Part shown: one piece after another, positions 10,389 to 20,193 of the stretch
How the letters are laid out: each line of letters begins with the position of its first letter
Numbering within the stretch: the stretch's first letter is position 1
NCBI RefSeq assembly: GCF_030867145.1
Contig: NC_134434.1
Location: 9,238,001 to 9,302,000, forward strand
Direction: 5' to 3'
Length of the DNA stretch: 64,000 nt
DNA from: Opisthocomus hoazin
Lineage: Eukaryota; Chordata; Aves; Opisthocomiformes; Opisthocomidae
Notes under the pieces: model-generated
The model's input: only the letters and a program-made list of their open reading frames with translations
Told to the model about the DNA's origin: nothing
Database searches by the model: none
Made by a program: the position numbers and the translations under genes

Positions 10389-11053
10389 TGCTACTTGGTG
10401 GGAGAGAAGCTCAACGTGAGCCGGCAATGTGCGCTGGCAGCCCAGAAAGCCAGCCGTGTCCTGGGCTGCATCAAGAGAAGTGTGGCCAGCAGGGCGAGGG
10501 AGGGGATTCTGCCCCTTTACTCCGCTCTCATGAGACCCCACCTGGAGTCCTGCGCCCATCTCTGGAGCCCCCAACATAAGAAGGACATGGATGTGTTGGA
10601 GCGGGTCCAGAGGAGGCCACGAAGATGATCCGAGGGCTGGAGCACCTCTCCTACGAGGACAGGCTGAGGGAGTTGGGGCTGTTCAGCCTGGAGAAGAGAA
10701 GGCTCCGGGGTGACCTCAGAGCAGCTTTCCAGTACCTGAAGGGGCCGACAGGAAGGATGGAGAGGGGCTTTTCACAGGTGTGTGTAGTGACAGGACAAGG
10801 GGGGACAGCTCTAAACTAAAAGAGGGCAGATTTAGATTAGGTATCAGGGAGAAATTCTTCCCCATGAGGGTGGTGAAACACTGGCCCAGGTTGCCCAGAG
10901 AAGCTGTGGCTGCCCCCTCCCTGGCAGGGCTCAAGGCCAGGTTGGATGGAGCTCTGAGCAACCTGGTCTGGTGGAAGATGTCCCTGCTCATGGCAGGGGG
11001 GTTGGAACCAGATGATGTTTAGGGTTCCTTCCAACCCTTACCATTCTATGACT
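10389..11053 (+). mobile_element. CR1 LINE, 5'-truncated, about 665 bp
   Basis: This is the 3' end of a CR1 retrotransposon. It encodes the tail of the reverse-transcriptase ORF in pieces: GILPLYSALMRPHLESCAH, then [20 protein letters not shown] in another frame. A missing base near 10612 relative to sibling copies causes the frame shift. The 3' end reads CCTTCCAACCC then CATTCTATGA at about 11053. It is dead and 5'-truncated, and it begins about 550 bp upstream of the TRIM25 start codon. Confidence 0.9.
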
Positions 11054-11464
11054 GCTCCAGCCCTACCTGACCTGATTGCAGATTCTTCCAGTGGCCTCCT
11101 CCTGCTCCCTCTTCTGCCCTGTCTGCTGGTGTCCCACAGGCCTCTTCGGTGCCTGCTGTACTTCTCCGCTCACGCTGGCAGCATGGACAAGATGCAGCAG
11201 CCTGGCACAAATCTGTGATCCCCCCCCCCGGAACCGGAACAGGGCCTGGAGGTCTGCAGAGGAAGGAGACGTCTGCTCTCAAGTGCATTTCTAGTGGCCA
11301 GAGGACACCCAGTGTGGAAAACTGCTGATATTCCTTTTAATGTTGTTAAAAAAAGTATTAGCAGGTAATCGTGGGGCTTCTGTGTCAGCATTAGTCTTCA
11401 GAGACTTCAAAAAATGTGCAGGAATTGTATACAGCACTCAAAAGAGGCAATGGTGGTTTGTCTG

Positions 11465-11662
11465 TTAAATTAGTGCTTTGGAAGGAGCACTGGATCAGGC
11501 TGCCCAGGGAGGTTGTGGAGTCTTCTTCTCTGGAGATATTTAAAACCCACCTGGACGCGGTCCTGTGCAGCCTGCTCTGGGTGACCCTGCTTCGGCAGGG
11601 GGGTTGGACAGGGTGACCCACAGAGGTCCCTGCCAACCCCGGCCATTCTGTGATTCTGTGAA
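11465..11662 (+). mobile_element. CR1 LINE 3' fragment, about 200 bp
   Basis: A second plus-oriented CR1 3' end: GCTGCCCAGGGAGGTTGTGG, then GGAGATATTTAAAACCCACC, ending with the diagnostic octamer repeat ATTCTGTGATTCTGTGA. It lies 0.4 kb from the longer CR1 to its left and is an independent insertion because each has its own 3' end. Confidence 0.9.
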
Positions 11663-14613
11663 AGAAATTCCTAGCCAGTTATTTTGGAAGACTAAATTAA
11701 ATCTGAGTCATCGTTGTAAACCTACATTACAGAGATGATGTTGACTTCTGCCTACGTCAGTAATCTGCTCGGGGCTCGTAACAGGGCTTCGGGATGGACT
11801 GCGGAGAGGCCATGTGTCACGGGCTCTGATTCACTGCTGAGGAATGGTGCAGAAGGGACAACAGGAGGCCTTCAGAGCTGCGGGGCTTGGACGGGGAGGA
11901 GCGAAAGTTCAGGGAACACGTATGTAACGCACTTGAGTGCGGAGGAGTTTCTAGGAGATGGGCATGGCTCTGCTCACGGCTTTGTTGGGGTGTGCAGATC
12001 AGGGCTTCATAGCTGCTGGCAGAGAGCATGCGAGCACCTGAGGGCACCCGAGAGGTGGTGGTTGAGGGGGCTGCAAACACAGCTGTGCTCTGTGTGTTAC
12101 CAGAGATGGGACCAAAGAGCCGCTGGTAATGGTTCTTATTTTTCTATAGGTGAACAAAGCACTTCTTCCTGGGTTTATCTGGACTAAGCCACCATCATCT
12201 TCTAAAGGTGCAGCACCTTCACTGTTCTCCGCAGCATTCGTGTCTACTGATGCAGGCAAAGGTAGGCAAACATAAAGGGTGAATATACACCCTCACAGAT
12301 GTAGCTTTTGCTTCTGGAGCAGAACATGGGATGTTTAGAGCTCAGATGAGCAATTTAAGTTCTCCATTGTCTAAGAGGGCTTGAAATTCTATTTTGAGTA
12401 AGCCCAACCACTCTTGTCATCTAAAAACCAATACTGTTTAACATTAAAAATTCTGAGAAATTTCACCATTTAAATAGCTCCAAAAGTTACTACTCTCTTT
12501 GCTTCCTTTGAGAACTTCTTCATGTGGTTCTTGGCTAAATCTAACCCTTTGCCCAGATACTGTGGACTGGCAGTGCTGGTCGGGGCCCCAGCAGGAAGTC
12601 AGAAGCACAGCCGAGTAAGTTGTTCCTCATGTATGTGTGGCTGAGCAAAAAGCAAGACAGGTGTTCTGATACTCTTTGACTTTGTTGGATTTAATATTCA
12701 GAGTGGTTTAAGTAGGTACAATTTTCCCATCAAAATTATAAATAACCTCAAATTCCTAAAGAGCTGACACTGCCTCTGTGCATTTTTGCAAACTCTGTGG
12801 TCACAGCATCAAACTTGCAAGCCTTTAAGGCCATCTGTTCAGCCGCTTCTGGGCGTCTCACGGTGTCCGTAGGCCTCTGGCGTGTTGCATGCCTTGCTCG
12901 CTCAAACACATCCTCACATTTTGAGTCATGAGACTAGAGTTTGTTAAAAAATAGTAAGAGAATTTTTAAACCAACCCATACTGCTGAATTGCATAGAGAA
13001 GGGTGGCAAGGAACCCCCCGACTGACAGCTGGGGCTGCCCCAGCACAGGGGCTTGCCAGAGACCCCAAAACTCTCGGGTCAGAAAGCAAGCAAAAAGGGT
13101 TTGTTCCCAGCATCGCCAGCTCCCTCGCGTGCTCGTTCTGTCCCGTTCTGAATTTCTTATCCCTTTACTGCCCCAGCTGCCTGGGTATGAGGAACCCCGT
13201 GCGTGGCTCTGCCAGGAGGTGGGTGGGTGTGACAGAAGGGCAGGCAGCCAGCTCCCTCGGACAACAGTTACTTGATCCGATTTAAATTGTGCACCGAAAC
13301 AGCAGTTTCACTCAAACTTGCTAACAATGGATAAATAAAACTCAAGATTTTATCTTCAAAACATCCTCTCTCTGGGGTGTATTTATTTTCAACTATCATC
13401 TGTTCGTCACAGCCAGAGTGACTCAGCATCCATTTAATTTGTAGCCAAAATGCCCTGCAGTCAGTGGAGCAAGAGGTGAATCCTGCTCTAAAATGCTGTG
13501 AAATAGTTGCATTTTTATAAGAATGCCAAATTAATGATTTCCTTTAGAAAAAAAATCTTTCCATTAATCCCAGCTGTCCCAGCATGACTGTACTAGTGTC
13601 TAGAATTTTGTTTTTGTCCAGTTTGCAAGAATAGCCATGCATGAATCTAGCTTGTCCATTTCTCTAAAAAACAAGTTCTAACACAAAATAATGGCAACTG
13701 AAGAGAACCACAGTACACCAATTAGTTCTACTCATTTGAGAACGATTCCTTCACAAACAACACATTTTAATAGGGATAATGCAGAGGTGTGCAGTATTTT
13801 AATGCAATCATGCACTAGTCACAGTACGTGTTGGCTAAACCGTGATGTACAATTTTTCAGGTGTCGGTTTGTCTCTAGGGGTTTTTTCCCACATCTTCTG
13901 TTTAAGAGTCGACTACCTGGGACAGGGATTAGCTTAAACTGTAAGGCCCGCCAAGATGCAAGCACTGCAGGGTACGAGGTGCTACCTCAGTGCTGGTAAC
14001 TAGCAGAGCTGTCAGTGAAGGGCACTGCCACCACCTGGGGACCAGTTCTGCTGTGGGGAAGGAAAGAAAGGCAGCACAGAAACATCAGCACTTAAAGGGC
14101 AAAAGGGTTTGCTTTAAAACAAACAAACAAACAAAGAGGTTTTCAGAGCCTACACAGATCAACACAGTGGGACACAATTTTGCCAGGAATTCATGTTATA
14201 TTCCACCAGTTGTCGGCAAAGCTGACAGTTACCAATACCGTTTATCTGCCTCTCAAAATTACAGAAGCTTAAAATTCACAAGCTTTTCTTGACCTGTTCA
14301 GGTGAACCTTGTAAATAACTGCAAGGTCATGGCATTTGTGTCATGCTTTGCAGCTGCAGAGGAAGAGATGTGCACATCAACAATATATTTCATTTTTAAA
14401 CAAGGTCATATTTTATCTTTTTGATCAAACCATTCCAGTTCTTCAGCTCGCAGTAGCAGGATACAAAAATTGTTATTAAGCTTCTGTTAAGAAAAAACCC
14501 ACAATGGATCTCTATTAAAGACCTCCTATAATAAACAAACCATTCATGTATTACATAAAAACATATCCTAAGAAAAAAGTGTTTTCTTTTGGCATAGTTT
14601 CATTTTAAAACCA
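11663..14613. other. intergenic between TRIM25 and COIL
   Basis: No gene is recognised. The sequence is unique and mildly AT-rich, with a short (AAAC)n tract near 14118-14135. Open frames up to 150 codons (11735-12187) show no family resemblance or splice context. Confidence 0.6.
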
Positions 14614-14619
14614 TTTATT
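14614..14619 (-). terminator. COIL polyadenylation signal
   Basis: TTTATT on plus reads AATAAA on the COIL strand, 89 nt past the stop codon. It would give a short 3' UTR. Longer forms ending nearer 14.4 kb are possible. Confidence 0.55.
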
Positions 14620-14707
14620 AAAGATATCCACCAGTGCACCTGCTGCCCTCAGAACTAGAATGCAGCATTTCACAAAACAAGTCCATCCATTTACATTTGT
14701 TCACATT

Positions 14708-17700
14708 TTAGACCGTTCCACTTTCAACGCTGGATCCGTTAACTGGAGGCTCGACAATCAGTCTTGGCTCTATCAGTGCATCCCAACTTTCAGTTATCTG
14801 AAAACAAACCCAGACAATACTTAGCACACACAACCACCACAGGCAGATGCCATTCCTCCTACAGCATGCTTTGCCTAGACTTGAACAGCAGCAGTGCTGA
14901 ACAAAGATCGCAGATCCTTCCCGTGATTCATCGATCTTCTTGATGAACCTCAATCTGCCTGATGTCCGGGGTAAGGACAGATGCAGGTAAGCGCAGCAGT
15001 GCATGACACAAATAACCTTGTAAGAACTCACACTCTATCCAGACATGATGCTATTTATTTTATTAGCCCAAACAAACAGTTACACACTTTGATGACTGTT
15101 TTGGAATCTGGCTAATCGAGTAACATGAAAGAAGTGATTCTTAATTCATAGTCATGCACATTCTTGCTAGAAAGGAACAATTATTTTTGCTTCCATTTAT
15201 TTTAATCAGATGCAGCATTATTATACAGGCAATCTCACCGAGATGAACAGAGTGATAAAGCAGGGCATACATCAGCTACGCAAAACTTGTAACAGGCTTC
15301 AAAACCGGACACCCACATACCTTTGTATCCTGAGGAACCGCGTACTCTATCAGTTCCACTCCATCTGCAGACTGGTAAACCAGATCAAATTTCCCTGGCT
15401 CTTTAGCGACTTAAAAGCAAACAAACAACTCCATTACTATAAACAAAAAAGTTTAAAAGTTCACCAGATTTAGACAGCTAATCAAAACCAGAGTTTTTTT
15501 GAGTTGGGTGTTTGGGTTCATAATTTTAACAAAATATCTGAGATAGAACTAAATACTACACACCAAAATAAAGGTAATTATCTAGTATGATTATATGCAT
15601 GAAAAAGTTAATCAACAATATGCTGCCTAAATCTGAGAAAAATGCTCACATGATGGTGGTTCTTTAGCTTAAATGGCAACTGCAGTATACGCGTTCAGTT
15701 TGAGAGACGTGAAACTACGAGTGTCTCTGAGTGCACTTTGACATTGCAGGGACTCAGTTTGCATCCACTGAATGCAGTGGCTTCACTGATGTCGCAGATA
15801 ATGGCATTATGATCTAAAATTTTCTCTGTAATTCCACATAATGATTTTAGTTTTTCCAGGAAATGAAACCACAGTAGAGATGAATTACTGACTGCTCATA
15901 CAGACTGGAAAAGTTCCATTTTGTAAATACCTATAAGCATCTTCAATACAAGTAGCAAGTGTTAGCACTGCTCCATTTAAATGGACTCTTTGGGGAGGGA
16001 GTGAGGAGGAGAGGGGTGTGCTGAGAAGGAACCCGAGGAAATCAGAAATACTCCTGAAACACAAAGCATGCCTTGGACTAGCTGTTTCCCAAGTGATGTG
16101 CGTGACAACAAGCATTTAGTGTCCCAGGGTACGTACACTGTCCTGCTGACGACGAAAGGATCTCAAGCTCGATCTGCTTTTTATCAGCATTCCAACTGAT
16201 TATTTTCCCCTCCTTCATAAAGCAACAAGAAAAGAATGAGGTAAGATGTACTTCAGCTCTGGGTAGCTATTTCCTATTTATAGCCACTGTGATACTTGAT
16301 CACAGAGGAAGTGTATCTGTCTGTCACATTTTTCTATCTCTGCGTATAAAATCTGCAGAGTATTAAAGCTCAGCAATCTGCAGTTACTGGCATCAATAAA
16401 CAGTTATTCATTGCCACCACCTTTGTAGTTTAAATCAGTACTTATCCAGAAACCAAGTTATCTGAAGTAGCTACAAAATTTTACTCGCACCAGTTTCAAG
16501 AATTTGCCTTGACTTCAAACAGCAGTAGGCTCGAATACAGGCACAGTTTTCTACTTGAAGCTCTGCATTTTTTGTCATCTCTGAAATATTAATGATCGCT
16601 AATAATGCTTGTGGGTTTTTTAAAATAACTGCTACACCTTTCAAATTTTCAATTAGTTTTGGGTTCTAGAGTTTTCATTTTTAGTGCTGCACCAAGAATA
16701 GCCTGCGGAGTCAAATGGATGAGAAGAAAAATACTGCAAAACCTCAAAACATTTAAGCCTTACCTCACCTACAGTAGTTTTGTGAGCAAATTAAAAGAGG
16801 AAAGAAAAACAGTACCTTATAGTCTGAAACTTCAGGACTGTAATTTTCAGTTAGTTCCAAGCGCTGTTGAAAGAAATACAAATAACAACTGATCCTTGAT
16901 GATGCCACCTATACCCAGACATGGTTTCCTCAGCAAGGGGAAAGTGCAAGAACCAAGTCTCCGGCTCCGGGATCCTGGTGCCCATCACAGGCCCAGGCCA
17001 TCTTCCAGGACTCACCGCGCCAAAGGATTTCTGTTCAGGTCGGGCTGTCAGAGGAGATCAGGGAGATGGATCCCAGTCTCCTCAATGGCAGTGATTTAGT
17101 TTTCATTTACTTTTTTATTTTAGAGTGAAGTGTAGCTATTCGTATGGTAAGATTTGCAATAATATTGTAGAAATGCTATAGAGAGAAGTAACAACACAGA
17201 GGTGTTTTTTTTTCTTTTGATAGCATCCAATTTTAATGCTGACTTTCCTCGCATGTTGGAAAGAGAGGGGTAACGTATTTCTTTCTGGCATTCTTATTTA
17301 AACATGCCCACGGTAGAGAGACACTTTGTGAAGGTGCAACCAGAAAACTGTATTACTTGTCAACTGACTCGTGACTTGTGTGTTAGCTAACAGAGTCATT
17401 GTACAAATGTACATCGAAATTCACACTGAAGTGACAGTGGAGACATTTCTTGGTTTGTTTTATACAAATACAGGAAGTCTAAAAGAAATGCGTTTAACTT
17501 ATGCACATGCTCCAAACCTTTGTAAAAATCAAAGTCAGACTTTACTACAAAAGAATTTTTTAGAGCTGACAACAGTTACAGTTTCTGTTGTATGGGAAAC
17601 TACTGGGTTAGAAAGCAAGCAAGAGAGCAGAGAATGCTTTCAGAGATGCGTACAAACATTAGACACAAGATGTTTTAGGTGCTGAAATATTTGCTTAAGT

Positions 17701-20033
17701 TTAAAACAAAATTTTTAAAAAAGAACAAATAAATAGGATGAAGATACTTTGTAACTCTTCTACTTCTAGGATAACGGTCCCAGAACAAAGTCTTCAGCGT
17801 AAGCTTCTGGTTGTCAGGACTGTGTTATCTGTAGCGTGTCCTGCAAAACTTACACTGGCCCAAATGAAACAACTTTAGCCCGCTAACATTCAGTATTTCA
17901 TAAGTTCTTTACCTTAAAGGCAATTCTTTCTCCCACTTGTGGTGGGGCAGCTAGAAGAGGTAACACACTGTAGTCCCTCTTGGGGGCCTCCACAGGATTC
18001 TGTGAAACAAACAGAAAACCCATTGATTTAATCAGTGTATTAATAAAACCAGAAGACAATGTTTGTGCTGTATGGATTGTAAGAAGTTCTGAGAAGAGTA
18101 AGGTACATATGCAAGTGCTTTGATACATATACAGAATATAATCACTTAAATATTGTTTCATAAACACTTCCTCAGGCTGCTAACTGGAGATACAGTAAAT
18201 AGCAGATTTACTAAGTCAAGATCAGTCTTTATCCTACTAATCTTTTTCTGCTTTTACAACTTACTCTCCTCCTACACAGTTTTTGTACAGTTAAAGCTGC
18301 AAGAGACCTATGACTGCGTAAGTCACTCACCTGGACAAGAACAGAAGCGTTCGTCGCAGCTTCATTTAACTGCCTCTGTTTCTGGCCTTCACTGCTGTAG
18401 TTATAGAAGAAGCCAGGGTTTGCTCCTCTCCCACGGCCTTGGCCCCTCATCATCCCACGAAACCCACGGCCGCTAGGTCCTCTCCAGAAGTTATCCCCTC
18501 CTGTTCCACGCCCCCTTCCGCGGCCTGGGCTGGCAAGTGGTCCTTGAACACTGGCTGGCAACTGCTTAGTACAGTTCCTTACTACGGAATTACTCAGTCC
18601 AGCATTTGCTGCGGGTTTTTTAATAACAAGTGTTTCTGAATCTGAACTGTCAGACTCTGAAGAGGAGGCCTTGGCGGTACTGGTTTTTACAGCTGCCGCG
18701 TTGTTAGGCAGCAACTTTTCCTTTGCAGTACTGTCTTGTGCTGGTGCCGCTTTCTCATCCTCCGTACTCGAGTCAGAATCTGAACTAGAGAACTGGGATT
18801 TTCTAGCATTTTCACTAATTGCAGTCTTAGTGGACTTTTCAGCTTTAGACTTTACAGTCACTTTATTAGAAACAACAGTTTTCACTTCAGAATGTGCAGC
18901 AGCTTGGGATTTGTCTTTGGGAAGCGTTGACACTACGGGTTTATGGGAAGATTTATTTTGCTTTAAGTTTAATTCACTGCTGTCACTGTCAGACGATGTG
19001 CTGGAAGAATCTGAAGGCCCCACACTCTTTTTCCTGGACTGTGTTGTGATTTTTCTGGTGCTATTTTTACCAGAATTTAGAGAAAAGCTCTCATTTGCCT
19101 GTTCTAAAGCCACCTTTGCTGCAGCAGCCTTTGTCTTCTTTTCAACCTTCTTTTTTGTTGCCAACTGTTTCTCCCTCTCCGTTTTTTTAAGCTTTTTAGA
19201 TTGGTCAGTAGAGTGCTCCTCCTTACCTTCTGCGAGTCTACTTCTCTCACTAACTCCGTCCACTCCTTTTCTTTCCTTGTACCTTTTTTGAGAGCCCCCA
19301 GTATCTACAGAGGTCTCTTCCCTACAGGAGGAATACTCGGGGTTATGTTTATTCTTTTTCTTTTTCCTTTTATGTCTGTCTCTTTCATTTCCAGAGAACT
19401 CTTCCTCTTCCTGCTTTTGTCTACGCCTTTTTTTCTCTTCTTTTGGTGTGCAGGAGCAGCCATCGTTTATCTCTTCATAATCATCTGCGACTACCTCCTC
19501 CAGCGTTACTCTGCCAAAAGAAACCCCCGCCCGCCAGACGGAAGCCACCGCTGAGCACAAGGCCCGCCCCTCCCGCGCGCCGGCAGCCGAGCCGCGGCCG
19601 CCCCTCGGGCCCTCACCGCGGCCGCCAGCGCCCTCGTCCCACCCCTGAGGGGAACCCCGGGCCCTCGGCTCTCCCCGGCGCCTCCCAGGCTCCGCAGGCT
19701 CTGGGGAACGGAGCGCCCGGCGGCTCCCCGGGCAGGGCACCGCGGCTGCGGCCTGCCAGGGCCCCCCCAGCCCCCGCCGTACCGGAGCGAGTCGTTGTCC
19801 CGCACGAGGCGGGCGCTCTCGGTGGGGGGCAGCAGCGCCCCGTCCAGGAAGAGGCTGAGCCGGGCCCGCCGGCTGAAGCCGAAGCGGTGGCGGATGAGGC
19901 TGAGCAGGTCGGTGACAAGGCGCACCCGGCTGGGCTCCAGCAGCAGCCAGCACAGCGCGCAGCCCGGGCTGCCCGGCGGCGGGTAGTCGAACAGCAGCCG
20001 CAGCCGCACCGCGCCGCCGCCGGCCGCCGCCAT
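14708..20033 (-). CDS. COIL: COIL, coilin (7 coding exons, complete)
   Basis: Coilin is the nuclear scaffold of Cajal bodies, binding SMN, Sm proteins and snRNPs. Minus-strand coding exons are 20033-19783, 19510-18331, 17999-17913, 16863-16816, 16212-16137, 15409-15321 and 14797-14708. They total 1821 nt (606 aa plus stop); human coilin is 576 aa. The N-terminal self-association domain (about 1-90) includes [31 protein letters not shown] and [15 protein letters not shown], all strongly conserved. The middle is low-complexity, Lys- and Ser-rich. The RG box is at about 412-446, and the C-terminal Tudor-like domain (about 478-606) includes [36 protein letters not shown] and LIEPRLIVE. The start codon sits in GCCGCCATCTTG read in reverse. 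COIL is divergent from SCPEP1 with only 160 bp between the start codons. Confidence 0.95.
18331..19510 (-). CDS. COIL: COIL exon 2: disordered central region and RG box
   Basis: A single 1180-nt exon encodes residues 84-477. It has nuclear-localisation-like basic clusters ([20 protein letters not shown]) and three Ser/Asp/Glu clusters ([35 protein letters not shown]) that fit casein kinase 2 sites. At about 412-446 is the RG box, PGRGRGRG through [12 protein letters not shown], which in coilin is dimethylated on Arg and binds SMN. The acceptor is TTTGGCAG before 19510 and the donor CAG|GTGAGT at 18331. The reading frame also stays open through intron 1, but that part is not coding. Confidence 0.95.
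19783..20033 (-). CDS. COIL: COIL exon 1: self-association domain
   Basis: This exon encodes residues 1-83 plus two bases of Arg84, ending CG|GTACGG. It holds almost the whole N-terminal ubiquitin-like self-interaction domain needed for Cajal body targeting. The ATG at 20033-20031 lies in a YY1-like context. Confidence 0.94.
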
Positions 20034-20037
20034 CTTG
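20026..20037 (-). promoter_or_regulatory. YY1-like element over the COIL start codon
   Basis: Read on the minus strand this is CAAGATGGCGGC, matching the YY1 motif AAGATGGCGGC, with the COIL ATG inside it. YY1 elements overlapping the first codons are common in TATA-less housekeeping genes. Confidence 0.6.
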
Positions 20038-20193
20038 GAGGAGAAGGAGGCGGGCCCAGGGCGGGCAACGGCGCCGCGCGTGGGACACAAACGGCGGGCG
20101 GCGTGCGAGCCTGGGCCTCGCCCCCGGCGGGGCGGGGCCGGGCTGGTCCCCGCTGGTGCCCGCGCGCGTGACTCCGAGGGCGCTGTTGGCGGG
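20034..20193. promoter_or_regulatory. bidirectional COIL/SCPEP1 promoter
   Basis: Only 160 bp separate the two start codons. The interval is CpG-rich, has no TATA or CCAAT box that I can see, and carries a strong GC box (GGGGCGGGGC, 20129-20138). The CpG island spreads to about 19.5-20.85 kb. Both 5' UTRs must start inside it, so the genes very probably share core promoter elements. Confidence 0.75.

Noticed and set aside
8835-10577. 580-codon open frame on the minus strand over TRIM25 exon 1 and its promoter
   Set aside because: It uses a different frame from the RING/B-box protein, is Pro/Arg/Gly-rich as expected from GC-rich DNA, has no family motif, and crosses the TRIM25 splice donor.
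19443-20171. long plus-strand frames opposite COIL exon 1
   Set aside because: Ala/Pro/Arg-rich antisense shadows of a CpG island with no homology.
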